64,000 nt of DNA from Phanerochaete sordida (GCA_019973155.2 BPQB01000012.1:124001-188000); one strand, 5' to 3'; shown: positions 34,067-45,789, numbered from the stretch's first letter. Notes: generated by a model not told the origin, from the sequence alone. Program-made: numbers and translations.

Positions 34067-35046
34067 TCATGCGCCGATGTATTGCTCCCCAAGGGCGTTG
34101 ATATTCCCGTTTGCGTCCACGATTGAGTCGTCCTAGTAAAGGGATCAGGGAGATCTCTTGGACGATAATATAATCCAGGCTCACTGTGACGAACCCGAGC
34201 CCGAACACGCCGGACCACGCATAGCGCTCCACAAAATCTGTGGTATCCATGAACTGCTGCGTGGCGCTCATGAAGCTGGCCACATTCTCTGGCGAGCACC
34301 CGTCGCCGCCGTTGTCATCCTGCAAACACAACAGTCAATTTCCTCCCAGCACAACCACCCGCGGCGCACCTCGCACGCCCACTCCGTCACCCATATCGGC
34401 TTCTGAAGGACATCGTGAAACTCCGTGACATCCTCAATAAACGCCGTCGCGCTCGTGCCCGTCCAATGCATCGCGACGAAGTCGACCGTGCACCCCGAGC
34501 AGAGCGCGAACCACTGCTGCAGCCACGTCAGGCCCGCGGGCGCGCTGCTCGGCGCGGGGCTCCCTAGCACGATTCCCTGCTGCGCGAGCGGCTGGATGTG
34601 CTGCTGCCAGAGCGCGGCGGCAGCCGCAGGCGACAGATTTGCGCCGGCGGCCTGGTCGGGCTCGCTGAAGCCCATCGCGTGCGTGACGTGCAGGCTCGCG
34701 ATCGTGCCCGCGATGGTCGCGTCCCAGTCCGCGGCCTGGCCCGCGCTGCCGAGCATGGGCACGAACTCGAGGGCGCTCGCGAAGCCGGCGGGGCCGAAGG
34801 TGTAGAACCTGGCGGGGAGTGTGAGTGATCTGCAGCGACCCTGAGGTGGTGGGGGGCGCACCACTGGACCTTGCCCGTGGTCGTGAACTGCTGGATGTCG
34901 CCGCTCGGCTCGTTCGCGGGCCAGGCCAGGCCGGCTTTCGCGGAGCTCGACACCGCCCGCGCGTCTGGGGCCAATGTGGCTGGGTGCGCGGATGCGGGCG
35001 GCGCGAGGAGTGTCAACGCCAGGGACCAGGCGAGGGGGTACAGCAT
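34067..35046 (-). CDS. GH128 (Asl1-type) secreted endo-beta-1,3-glucanase
   Basis: Four exons. Signal peptide MLYPLAWSLALTLLAPPASA, then KAGLAWPA, VQWFYTFGP (joined across intron 1), EFVPML, THAMGFSEPDQA, DFVAMHWTGTSA, KPIWVTEWAC, an intron, then DGCSPENVASFM, ERYAWSGVF and a last short exon ending NINALGEQYIGA. The two catalytic Glu of GH128 are visible in GFSEPD and TEWAC. About 270 residues. Family members cut beta-1,3-glucan; mushroom examples act in cell-wall remodelling and fruit-body autolysis. The usual W of the WGP and MLWG motifs is replaced (FGP, MLGS), so substrate details may differ. Flanked on both sides by diverged direct repeats. Confidence 0.9.
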
Positions 35047-35589
35047 GGCTGGGAGGACGGGTGAGCTAGTGGCGCAGGGAATCCGCGCAAACTTATCTTA
35101 CCCTGAACCCCGAGCACGCGGATCTGGCAGCAGCATGTCTGCTGATGGAGAGGAGTTGTGTGGGATCCGGATATGGCTTGAAGATGCGATGGCTTGCTGT
35201 AGCACAAAAACCTGGCGAAAGTGATCCAGCTAGATGCCACGGAAGGGCGTAGCTGGCTAACCTGCTGAGAAAGTGCACGTTAATCAAAAGTATCTGTGCT
35301 GATAGTATGCACCGCGACCATGGAGAAATGCGAGGCTCCAGCGGAGGGTGCTCTGTCGACGACGAGCCAGTCTGCGACCGTTCAACTGATCCTCGCGTGT
35401 TTTCTCTGCTTCTGTTGATGTCAACAGGTCAGTAGCTGATTGCGCAGCTACGTCCCATGCACTCCTTCGCGGTTGCATGAGGCCGGAGCGATGATCAGGA
35501 CGCTTTGAGATTTGCGGTTCGCACGAAAGCACCACCGCCTAAGGCGACTCCGCGCCCCCTCGGAGGACCGCCACTGCCTCCCTGGGCAC

Positions 35590-35925
35590 TAAGCGCAGCG
35601 TGTCTTTTTCGTTAAGAAAAGCACAAGGGATGCCAGCTCTCTGACTCGGCTTACAGCGGGAGGTTCTGCGTCTGGCACCGAAGCGACGCACCGGAGTGAC
35701 CTCGAGAAGGCTGCTTCTTCGCGGCGACACCGAATACAGCGTGAGGCAGATTTGTATCGTGTGCGCAAATATTTGACATTGATAAAGATCATCAGGGCAA
35801 ATGCTGCACTGGGTATAGAGAAGATTGTGTGCAAAAAGATGCGTGGAAGAAAAGGACTGACGTTCGCGATTCATCTTCGCCGGATCGGGCACCGGCACCA
35901 CCGAGACTCGCGAGGCATATAACGG
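35590..35925 (-). repeat. Direct repeat flanking GH128 gene, copy 2
   Basis: Counterpart of 33256-33560. ATG at 35874 starts a frame M-N-R-ERQSF; a TATA-like TTATAT lies about 45 bp upstream (35915-35922). The frame continues to 35539 without similarity to a known family. A GTCAGT donor and a CAG acceptor near 35815 could also splice it. Confidence 0.5.
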
Positions 35926-36891
35926 GCGGCTGAAAAGGCTGGAAAACCCACAATATTTGAGTCCGTGTACGGCGTTGAGAAGCACTTAGGCGGCGGAAGA
36001 TGTCGATGATCGATGAACGCAGGCAACACGCCTCTCAGAGGTGTCGGGGTCGTGGTCGGGGCGTGCCGGAAGCGCTTTGATGCCCGCGCGGTGCCACAAA
36101 GCCGAAGCTCGTGCCTGAAGAGCACGCTGACCGCGACCACCACCACGCTGCACGCAACAGGGGCCTCCCGCAGACTCTTTACCCCCTGTGGACTAATGTT
36201 CCCATAAATTCCCGCCCATATGCTGAATATGTTTGGTGCAGGGTTTCATATCGCGCAGCACGGGCGGGCGACCGCTCGCGAGGACACGAACGGAGCTGGC
36301 TTTGCTTCCACGCCATATTTTTACAGGAGACGGATGTGCCGGGTATGCTGCTGCGGGGAAGGCCTTGGCGGGCGTGGGGTCGGGTGCGGGGTCGCTCTCA
36401 GGGCTCTCCGAGGCACGGTGCGCGCCGATCAAGACATCATCGCGACAGCGTTCCCTCACGCTTTCCGTCGCGTCAAGCCCCCGCCACCGCCGGGCAGATG
36501 ACCTCGCTGCCTGACCCACTTCTGGCTCGTCCACCCCGACCGCCGCGGCGTGCCTGATCACCCGCTGGGCGGCCCACCCGCATGCGGCGGCGCCATCAAG
36601 GGCCCCTGCGTTCTGGGCCCCGTGTTCCCACACAGGAGCCTCCCCGCGCGACGGGCGTACGCGCCGTGCGCTGCACTTGTTTCGAGGGCCCGGACACGCG
36701 CCACGCATGTGACAGGGCCAGCTGATGTGCCCAGCTGCGCACCCTCAGGAGCCCGATAGGAGGGACAAGTCGCTCGTCGTTTCATGCCGGTCTTATAAGC
36801 TGCCCCGCGACTGCGAATGCGCACCTCCCAGGTTCTCTCCGAGCACCCGGCCAGTCACTCCATCACCCTTCCACAGCCAAACGCTATCAAC
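35926..36891. other. Intergenic upstream of zinc ADH
   Basis: GC-rich, no gene seen. Plus-strand TATA-like TTATAAG at 36793-36799 lies about 95 bp before the ATG at 36892. The 35047-35589 stretch beyond the GH128 start is likewise gene-free. Confidence 0.55.
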
Positions 36892-38310
36892 ATGGGCAAG
36901 ATGCGCGCTGTCGTGTACGAGGGCCCGTTCAAGGTCTCTGTGCAGGAGGTCGAGAAGCCGAAAATCCAGCATCCCTGTGATGTGATCGTCAGAAGTGCGT
37001 GTCATTCGGTCGCTCTTCGCTCCTTCCCTGCTGACTTGTCCAAACAGTCACGACGAGCTGCATCTGCGGCAGGTCAGTGCTAGCGCTGCGCCCACTCGCG
37101 CTATGCTGACAAGGCCAATTCCCGCACAGTGACTTGCACATGTACGAGGGACGCACCGCCGCCCAGCCCGGCATCGTCTTTGGCCATGAGAACATGGGTA
37201 TCGTCGACGAGGTCGCCGATGGTGTCACTGTAAGTCACCTGTCTTATCTCATTCCGTGCGTGTGAACTTACGTGAATGTCGCACGCGCAGCTTCTGAAGA
37301 AGGGCGACCGTGTCGTCATGCCGTTCAACGTCGCGTGCGGCCACTGCCTGAACTGCGAGGAGGGCCGCTCCGCGTTCTGCACGGAGGTCAACCCCGGCTT
37401 CGTGCGTGCCCTTCTCCTCCTCTGCGCCCCCGCATGCTGACACCCGCGCAGGCCGGCGGCGCGTACGGCTACGTCGCGATGGGCCCGTACAGCGGCGGCC
37501 AGGCCGAGTACGTGCGCGTGCCGTTCGCGGACTACAACGCGCTCAAGCTGCCGCCGGGCACGGAGCACGAGGACGACTTCGCGCTGCTCGCGGACATCTT
37601 CCCGACGGGCTGGCACGGCGTCGAGCTCTCGGGCTTCCGGCCCGGCGAGAGCGTCGCGGTCTTCGGCGCGGGCCCCGTCGGCCTCATGGCCGCGTACTCG
37701 GCCGTGCTCCGCGGCGCGAGCGAGGTCTACGTCGTCGACCGCGTGCCCGAGCGCCTCCAGAAGGCGAAGGAGATCGGCGCGATCCCCATCGACTTCAGCA
37801 AGGGCGACCCCGCCGAGCAGATCAAGAAGAAGCGTGGCGGGTGCGTGCCGTGGTCCCGGCCTGTGAGATGTTGCTCGTGCTGACGCGCCCCGCAGACGCG
37901 AGGTCGACCGCGGCGTCGACGCCGTCGGCTACCAGGCCGTCTCCGCCGACGGCAACACCGAGAAGCCGAACATCATCCTCGAGGGCCTCATCGCGGTCGT
38001 GCGCCCGACGGGCGGGCTGGGCATCCCGGGGCTGTACGTGCCCAAGGACCCGGGCGCGCCGGACAGCAACAGCGCGAAGGGCTACATCACGTTCCCGTTC
38101 GGGAAGCTCTTCGAGAAGGGCCTCACCGTCGGCACGGGCCAGTGCAACGTCAAGAAGTACAACCGCTACCTGCGCGACCTCATCATCGCGGGCCGCGCGA
38201 AGCCCTCGTTCGTCGTCTCGCACAACGTCGGCCTCGACGAGGCCGCGGACGCGTACACCAAGTTCGACAAGCGCATCGACGGCTACACCAAGGTGCTCCT
38301 GCACCCCTGA
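36892..38310 (+). CDS. Zinc alcohol dehydrogenase, glutathione-independent formaldehyde dehydrogenase type
   Basis: Multi-exon, about 385 residues, starting MGKMRAVVYEGPFKVSVQEV. Motifs: TTSCICGSDLHMYEGR (catalytic-zinc Cys, partly encoded by a 25 nt exon), VFGHENMGIV (GHE zinc motif), VMPFNVACGHCLNC and SAFC (structural-zinc cysteines), AVFGAGPVGLMAA (NAD+ Rossmann loop) and VVDRVPERLQKAKEIGA. The C-terminus YITFPFGKLFEKGLTVGTGQ is typical of the fdhA-like branch of the MDR superfamily. Probable reaction: oxidation or dismutation of formaldehyde or a small aldehyde/alcohol with NAD+, cytosolic. A wood-decay fungus makes formaldehyde from methoxyl groups; that link is inference. Good TATA box. 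Next gene starts 378 bp downstream on the same strand. Confidence 0.92.
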
Positions 38311-38687
38311 GTGCCTGCGCGGCACCCGCCTCCCTCTCGCCGGGTTGACATCGGACTCCGCTCTCATGTGAGCATGTAGGAATAGGAACGGAATACCAGG
38401 AAATCGTGTATATTAGGCCTCACGTGTATCCACATACCAAGTGCACGGAATCATTGCGTGCGCGCCGCGCGACATGGCCACCCGCGTCCCAAAGCGGCCG
38501 CTTCAGGCTGCGCAGTGGCCGACGCTGCGCGGTGTCCGGGGGCGCAGCGGGCGCGAGTGCCGCGCGGACCCCAGCCGAGCCTCCGCCGCAACCGCTCTGC
38601 CCTCCGCCTCCACCTCCGCCTTCTCCTCCACATTGCCTGCCCTCGCACCTGCCCGCCGCACGCCCATGCGCAGTGCGCCGCGCCCGC
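38311..38687. other. Intergenic: ADH terminator and Rab promoter
   Basis: 376 bp. AT-richer near 38370-38430 (probable 3' end signals of the ADH gene), then GC-rich pyrimidine sequence before the Rab ATG. No gene seen. Confidence 0.45.
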
Positions 38688-40193
38688 ATGCGCACCGTTA
38701 AGCTCGTAGTCGTCGGCGCGTCGGGCGTCGGCAAGACCAGCCTCCGCAACCAGGTCCGCACGCTCCCCCGCACGCGCGCGCCCCGTCCTGACGGCCTGAC
38801 CCTTTGCTTGCTGTGTCTGTGCGTGTGGTGTGGCTGTGACGGCAGTACGTCTCGGGACGCTTCACGACGGGCTACCGCGCGACCATCGGCGCGGACTTTA
38901 TCACGAAGAGCGTGCCGCACTATGCGGAGCCCGGGGAGAGCGTTACGCTGCAGATTTGGGTGAGTCTTCTGGCATTGAGCTGGGCTTCGTGGAGGGTATA
39001 CCTGCGGAGGAAGGGGAGACGAATGATGTCTAGGGGTAGCTGGTGAGAGGTGGAGAGGGATGCAGGAATGAGGCGTCGAGGGTCGGACGACCAAAGCGCG
39101 GGTTGAGTCTTTCGTCCGCTGACCCCGAGCATAACAGGACACTGCAGGCCAAGAACGATTCTCGAGCCTGTCCTCAGCATTCTTCCGCGGCGCCGATGCC
39201 GTCCTGCTCATGTTCGATGTCAACCAGCCCCAAACGCTAGAAGCCCTGCGCAAATGGTGGGACGACTTCCGAGACAAGGCTCCCGTGCCCGACGACGAGA
39301 GGGACAGCTTCTGCGCTGTGTTCGTGGGCAATAAGATAGACGTATCCGTACCCAACGGCAACGCATCTGCAACATCAGGAGCAAGCGGCAGCGGCGCGCG
39401 GATACGAGACGAGCAGGCTCTCACCCTCATGCACGAGCTCATACCGCCGCCTCCAGCCATTCCTCCCACACCAGTCACCTCTTCTCCCTCGTCCGTACAT
39501 GCTCTGCCCTCGCACGAAGCCCTCGCGAGCGGCGAGTCCTCCGTCACCTTCAACATCTTCACCCCCTCACCCCCGCGGACACACTCGATCGACATCGGCG
39601 TGTACCACCGCAAGGCGCCGCGCTCGCGCAGCCGCTCGACGCTCTTCCGCGCGAGCACCGTCGGCACGATGACGACGACGCACACGCTCTCCGTGTACCA
39701 CACGCCGACGTCCTCGATCTTCGACGCCTTCGAGTCCGCGCGCAGCTCGCCCGTGCGCTGCTCGCGCCTCGACACGCCCCCGCGCTCGCGCAGCACGAGC
39801 CCCGCGCGCGCCGCGCGCCGCCAGCCCTCGTTCGCCTCGCTGCTCTCCGACGCACAGACGATCACGCCGAGCCGCTACGGCCGCTCGCGCGAGGGCACGC
39901 GCGCCGCGACGCCCGCGCGCGCAGCGACGCCCTCGCCCGCGGCGGCGCACGCGCTGCGCGTGCCCCCGGCGCCGGAGCAGGGCCCGAAGCTGTTCTTCAC
40001 GTCGGCGAAGACGGGCGAGGGCGTCGTCGATGTGTTCGAGTATGTCGCGCGGCGGGTGGTGCAGCGGTGGGAGTACGAGGAGGCCGTCGAGGCGCGCACG
40101 CTGCACATGCAGGACGCGAGTGTGGACACCATCCGCTTACAGCACGCGCACGACGCGAGGACGTGGCGAGGCGCCTCGTGCTGCCGGTCGTAG
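38688..40193 (+). CDS. Rab-family small GTPase with about 210-residue insertion
   Basis: Three exons (38688-38753, 38846-38959, 39138-40193); 411 residues against about 200-220 for normal Rabs. G1 GASGVGKTS, switch I TIGADFITK, G3 DTAGQERF, G4 GNKID, G5 TSAKTGEGV, and a C-terminal CCRS double-cysteine prenylation site are all intact. TIGADFITK and FRGADAVLLMFDV resemble Rab7/Ypt7. Between G4 (about 39340) and the strand before G5 (about 39985) is a Ser/Thr/Pro/Arg-rich, probably disordered insertion that continues the same exon without frame break. Intron 1 uses a weak GTCCGC donor; intron 2 is 178 bp. Role: membrane traffic, perhaps vacuolar/late endosomal. ATG4 is the convergent neighbour. 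Confidence 0.88.
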
Positions 40194-40826
40194 ACGTGCC
40201 CGTCTTTATGGTCTTATCGTTTCCTCATTATCGTTCCGGGACGGCATATTTAAGCCTCGCACTCTATAGCATAGCTGTCGAACATTCATTCTAGGATACC
40301 TTTTCTCTTCTGGTCTCTTGTCTGTCTTGTACCACATGCACACACATACACACTCGTCTTGTCACCTCCAGGCTGGTTCACGAGGTTTTGCCTGCGGCGA
40401 AGGTGTCTGGGAATACATTTATCTTGTATACTACAGGAAAATGTGACACGGCAAGAGCAGAAAATAAGAGGACACTCGAGCAGGAGATTTGTTGCTACAA
40501 ACAAAAAGGAGGCTTAACGTTGGACTGCAGAGTTGCATGTATGGGGGAGGGTATCGGGAATCTGTCGACAGCGTCGTGCGCCAGCCCATCTGGGGCGCGT
40601 CCGCCGGGCGGGCAGACAATGAAGCACGCCGGGCACGGGGCGGAAGTACAGCATGTAAGTTCCAAGGTCGATAAGGGTACATCCGCAGAGGTGGGTATGG
40701 GGAGGGGTGACACGCCTCCCGGGGTGCGAGCAAGGATACAACAGGAAGGAGATCGGCGCAACCACGTACAGAAAAAAAGAAGCCAGGGTGTGTAGTCAGT
40801 CAGGCAGGGCGCGGCGCCGCCGCCGA
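40194..40826. other. Convergent 3' flanks of Rab and ATG4
   Basis: 630 bp between two converging genes; AT-richer in the first half, consistent with 3' UTRs. No gene seen. Confidence 0.45.
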
Positions 40827-43800
40827 CTATGAGTCGTCTAGGTCGTCCGCGGGGATGCCCCGCACGCCGCCGCTCTGCGTGCGGCCGCCGTCGCGCGCCT
40901 TCTGGGTGCGCATCTGCGGGATGCGGCGGTCGCTCGGCGGGGCGAAGAGCTCCTCGCCGCCGTCGTGCGTCGCCGCCGGGAACGGGTACTGCTCGGGCTT
41001 GCTCTTCGCGTGCTTCTTCTTCGCCTTCTTGCGGTGCACGCGCCCCGGGTCCGACGACGCGCTCTCGCTGGTCTCGCGCGTGATCGTCGCCTGCGAGTCG
41101 AGCAGCTCTGGGGGCTCGCGCAGCGTCGCCGGCGCGCTGTGGCCCGCGTGCGACCCGAAGTCCGGCGATTCCCATTCCTCGTCGTCTTCGTCGTCGAAGC
41201 TGAGCGAGTCTGCGTGCGAGCTGCCTGTCGTGCTCGTGCTCGCCTGCTTCTCGAGGTGGCCGGGCGCACGGACGTCAGAGAAGGCGACTCGTCCAGGGCC
41301 AGGAGTTATCGGGTCAACCGGATCATCCTCCGTATCGTCCTCTTCAGGAGACTTGGAGCTGGTGCTTGGCACACTGGTGTCGGGCGACGCAGAGCCCTCG
41401 CGCATGCGATCCTCGGCATCCGCGAACTCGTCATCCTCGTCTGGAAGGTCGAAGTCGGGCTCCGAGATGCTCTCGAGACCCATTTCCGAGTCTGAGTTCC
41501 AGTTTGGCGGCTCGTCCTGCAGATGAAGAACCGGTGCCTTCGACCTGCTGTTCAGCTACGGACGGCTGAGCACATTTACTGAAGTCGACAGTGAATGCAC
41601 GATACGCACCTCAGTGATGCGAGACTTGAGGTCCTGCCACTCAGCCTCATCTTTGACCAAGAATCCGATGAGCATGCTGGGATCGAGACCTGAGAGGGGC
41701 ATCTTCCTGACACGATCGCAGTGGAACGTCTTGAGCTCCGTCGCTGAGTAGGCAAGGCAGTAGTGCCGCTGCAAGGGGTCAAGGTCTTCGGTTTCAATGC
41801 CAAGCTCCCGTGAGTCCATTTCCGAGTCGCCCTCTACGGCGCTCGACGTCCGCCAGCGTGCGTGAGAGCCCGATGAATGTGTGTGTGATGTTGTTGTCAC
41901 GTACGACGCTGCAGTTGTACTCGACGATGTTGAGATTTGGTGCTGGAGTGGGGACGGAGCTGTGACGCGCGAGAACGAGGAGCCGGAACGGATAGATATT
42001 GGTGATGTCGGGGCACGGATATGCTTGGTAGGGGAGCGAGGAGAGCCATGATCTGAAGGGGATTGAGGTTCTGGGGAAGTAGAGCTATGTCTTGACGCAG
42101 TAGGCGAGATGATAGGGGATGGCTGTTCGGCTGGAGGTGGTGGGCGAAGAGGGATAGCGGGACGAGCATGGTGAGGGTCAAGATAGAACAGGTTGTCTGC
42201 CTGAGAGCCAACAAAGTAGTAGGACGATGACGGGCGCCCACCAGCGATTCCAACAGACTGCGGCCAAGTATAAAGGGTCTGGCAGACGAAATCAGTTGCC
42301 AAACAGAGCGAAAGCATTTGGGCGTACCTTCAGGGTATCGTAGTAGATCGGATTGACACCGTCGATCCCGAGGCGATGGCCAATCAGAATTAACACTGCA
42401 CGGTCACCCCAGACACGACGAGTGTGTCGGCGTGGCGAGCCGATGCCGCTATGCGACGCAGCGAAGACTTCAGATTCATAGATCGTTCCTCCATCTGCGG
42501 CAACATGAATGCCGAGACCGGCTTCGGGGAAAGCGTGCACCAGCGTCCTGGTGGACGGTCAGCTAGCTTCGGAAGCTATGAAGGGACCACGCACTTAATA
42601 GCACCGGCCGCTGTGCTCGGCCCAAACCACTGCCCGACCTTCACTCCAAGCTGCTTGCCTACCAATGCCATCCGGTGCACGCTGAAGGGACATAACGGCG
42701 AGGGGTCGTCGAGGAACCAGGTGATGATCTGCACGTAGGTCGCGTAGTCTGACGTGTACACTGGATGTGGGGGTTTGCGCCAATCTGCAGACGATCCGAA
42801 GGGTTAAGCAGCATGTATCGCGAGATATGATAACCACGCACCTCTGCCCAGATGTACATGGATCAGTGCGTTGGCCAGCAACGACTGTCCCGTCCGCAGC
42901 ATGCAGCCCCACCCTGCGTCGCTCGACCAACACTTCTCCCCTCCCAGCGGCCAGTTCCACTTCTTTGGCTGAGGACTTGCGCTAAGCGCCGCCGACTCTG
43001 GTGGCCCCATGTTGAGCTCGTCTAACGAAATGTCGCGGATCGGCAGGAACTGCGAGCGGTAGGTGAGCCATATCCGAGACGTGAAATCCGAATAGAAGAC
43101 AGGGGGCCAATGCCGTCCTGGGTCCTTGGACGACGCAGGCTGTGACTGTGATAGCGAGGGGTCTGCACCAAGCATGGCGGACGTGGGCGATGACGAAAGC
43201 GAATTGCGCGCCGACGGCGGATGGCGCGACTCGACCGAACTGCGGCGACCGACTGAGGGCGCCGGGCTGGAGCTAGGGTCGTACCCAGGGTGCTCGACGC
43301 CGAGGAGCCAGATGGAGTCGCCGCACTTGTCGGGGACGGCGTCGCTGTCGAGGAGGTACCGCATGGCCTTGTCGAGGTGGCCCTTGCCGTGCTTCGCGGC
43401 AGTGAGGAGCGCAGAGCCCTTACCCTTCGGTGAGCCTGCACCCGCGCCGGCCGCGACGTGCTGTTGTTGGAGGAGCTGCGGAAGCGAGAGGTCCGTGGTG
43501 GACGTGCTGAACGTGTGCGAGAACCAGCCCGAGAGCCGGCTCGGCAGGTCCGTGAGCCGCGTGCCCGACGACGAGGGGTAGTACGCGGCAGGGTAGTTCT
43601 CCGACAGCGGCCGGTCTGAGCGCGAGCGTGTACGGGGGATGGCGACAGGCTCGACGATCACAGGGGTCTCCTCGCCACCGTCTTGGCTGGGTCGTGCTTC
43701 AGCGTCGACCTGCTCGACGTCTGGACTATCGCTTGGTGGGGTATCTTGCCGCCTATCTACACTGTCCCTGGGCGATGCGGGACCGCTTTTTCGGCTAGAC

Positions 43801-44012
43801 TTGCGTATTATGGAACTGCGTGTGTTGGTCTGCGTCCGTGAAAGCTCAGAGATGGAGGATGAAGAGCTGCCCGCGCTGTGTGAAGACTCGACCACAGACT
43901 TTGAGCGATCGCGCTGTTTCTGCAGGAACTTGGGCAGCTTCGAGCTGTGAGGTGTCGACGGCGGGGAGGATGCCGACGGTGAGTGTTTGGATGTCTTGTT
44001 CGAGCTCGACAT
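40827..44012 (-). CDS. atg4: ATG4 cysteine protease, extended form
   Basis: Five exons (42842-44012, 42595-42784, 42328-42547, 41610-42278, 40827-41516), 979 residues, about twice the usual size. ATG4 core: [35 protein letters not shown] (catalytic Cys), [18 protein letters not shown], then [19 protein letters not shown] (catalytic Asp and His). Added regions: about 240 mostly disordered Ser-rich N-terminal residues, a Ser/Thr/Pro-rich insertion right after the DPHH motif, and an acidic then Lys-rich C-terminal tail of about 220 residues. The enzyme processes and delipidates Atg8 in autophagy, in the cytosol. All introns are 44-94 bp with good consensus. Confidence 0.94.
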
Positions 44013-44586
44013 CGTCGTCGAGGGAGGGGTCGTCGCAGTCGTGATCGTCGTTGCAAGTCAAGATTGGGACGCGCGCGACGGAGCTGCCACTCAGTACTCA
44101 GACTCTGACCACGTTCACAACGCCCCTGCATTCCTGCTCCCGCAGCGTCCTGCACAATCCTCGCTCTCTCAAACGCGGCCAATTCGCCGCATGCGCCTTC
44201 TTGCGGCCGCAGGCGTTGCTAGTCGCTGGGCAGCTCCGACCCGTCTGAGACGCACATCCCAGGGCTCCTGATTTATATACGTCTACCGCACAAGGTTTCC
44301 TACTACGACCTGACACACAAGCTATGGAATGAACCAGTCCACCTCAGCCCAGCCTGCACGGACACAGCGTTTCATGATCAGCTGTCGGATCGTGGCCGTA
44401 TCGCTCGTTAATGTCCGCACCCAGCACGAGGATGTCATGCCTCCTCCAGGCGCAAACTGCATTCAGGGTTTTGCCTACGCGTGTTCTATACAGAAAGCGC
44501 AGTAGCACTGTAATCTCTCGCGTGTTTGACGTCTAGACTGCATCCACCGCGTGCTAGAAAAGTGACAGCTGCCGACAAACATGTGG
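44013..44586. other. Intergenic: ATG4 promoter and isomerase B 3' flank
   Basis: 574 bp, gene-free; a TATA-like ATTTATATAC (plus-strand reading, about 44271-44280) lies about 260 bp from the ATG4 start. No other structure seen. Confidence 0.45.
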
Positions 44587-45789
44587 TCAGAGCTTTGCAG
44601 TCGGCGGCTTGCCGAGGTTGGGGAAAGTCGCCGGTTTCTTCTCCATCGCACCCTTGAGCGCAGAGGGTGTGTCCTATACAATATCAGACTATGACATCAG
44701 AAATGACAGAGAGAACCCTGGACTTACCGAGCTCTGCAGCATTGCGCTATTCCAAGTCGCGACGTACTCCAAGTTGCTTTGAACACTAAGCGGACGGTTA
44801 GATGGTCAGCTGCTTGTAGAGCGTATGAACCGTACGTGTTGTCTCTAGCGTGCAGCAGCACACGCTTCGTCCCCAACACCGCTATCGGCGACTTGCTCGC
44901 AATGAGCTTCGCGGTTTGAAGCGCAGCAGCGACGACCTGGTCGCGCCCGCCAGATACCACCTTCGAGACGAGCCCCATTTGCAGCGCTTCAGCAGCAGTG
45001 AAGTCGCGTCCCGTGAACGCGAGCTCGCGCACGAAACTCTGGTTCCCCGTGATCTTGGGCAGCCGCGCCAGCGTGCCGATATCTGCTGCGAGACCAATAT
45101 CAACTTCCTGGGAGGCTCTTCAGTCAGAATCTGAGACGCATGGTCGCGCGACTGCAGGGTGGGAGCGTCCTCTCACCTTGACCGAAAACCGGACGTTCTC
45201 CGCCGCGTAGCGCACGTCACAAGCGGACACGATGTCGATGGCAAGGCCATACGCGACACCATGTATTGCGGCAACAACCGGTACCGGGCACCGCTCGGGA
45301 GCCGCAATTGCGTCCTGGAACTGGGCGATTTGTTCGCGGATCTGCAGGGCCTTCCGGCCTGGATCCTTGTCGAACGCGTCTAGAGAGCTCATTCCACCAA
45401 CTAGCCAGTACTTAGCCTTGAGGTGTAAGTGTAGGATAAGGATGACAGCTTACAGTCGAGTCCTCCTGAAAATAGCTTTGGAAGGGAGGAGGCGAGGACG
45501 ACAGCGCGAACGCTAGGGTCGTTGCTGATGTCATTGAAGACCCGCCCAAACTCTCGCCAGAAGCTGAAGAGAACCCGAGCTGAGCACCATACATGCCAAG
45601 CAAGGGTATCTCAAGCTCACGGTTCGTGAAAGGCGTTAACCGGGCCCCTGCGAGATGAGGTGAGTACTCGTTCGTCGCGTCGTCATGGCTCGGACGCAGG
45701 GCGCACCGCGACAGCTCAACCAGGAGCACATGAGGCTCTGGCTCTGAGACTTTGATGAACTTGCCAGTCAGATCCTTTCGTTCAACCAT
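44587..45789 (-). CDS. Delta3,5-Delta2,4-dienoyl-CoA isomerase, copy B (peroxisomal)
   Basis: Seven exons with the same junctions and phases as copy A. Begins MVERKDLTGKFIKVSEPEPH; contains GPVNAFHEP, FWREFGRVFNDISNDPSVRA, LFSGGLD, IHGVAYGLAIDIVSACDVRY and KEVDIGLAADIGTLARLPKI; ends KPPTAKL with the AKL peroxisomal signal. All acidic catalytic positions are kept, so the protein should be active. An in-frame ATG further upstream (45843) is not conserved in copy A, so the start at 45789 is preferred. It lies downstream of HET4 in the same direction, as copy A lies downstream of HET2. Differences from copy A are mostly conservative substitutions, suggesting purifying selection on both, to be tested. 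Confidence 0.92.

Noticed and set aside
33256..35925. Transposon with the glucanase as cargo
   Set aside because: The flanking repeats are too diverged and no transposase, reverse transcriptase or target duplication is visible; kept only as a repeat observation.
38420..39865. Long minus-strand open frame (481 codons) opposite the Rab gene
   Set aside because: It lies antisense to clear GTPase exons and introns, is Arg/Ser/Ala-rich, and matches no family; a by-product of GC-rich codon bias.
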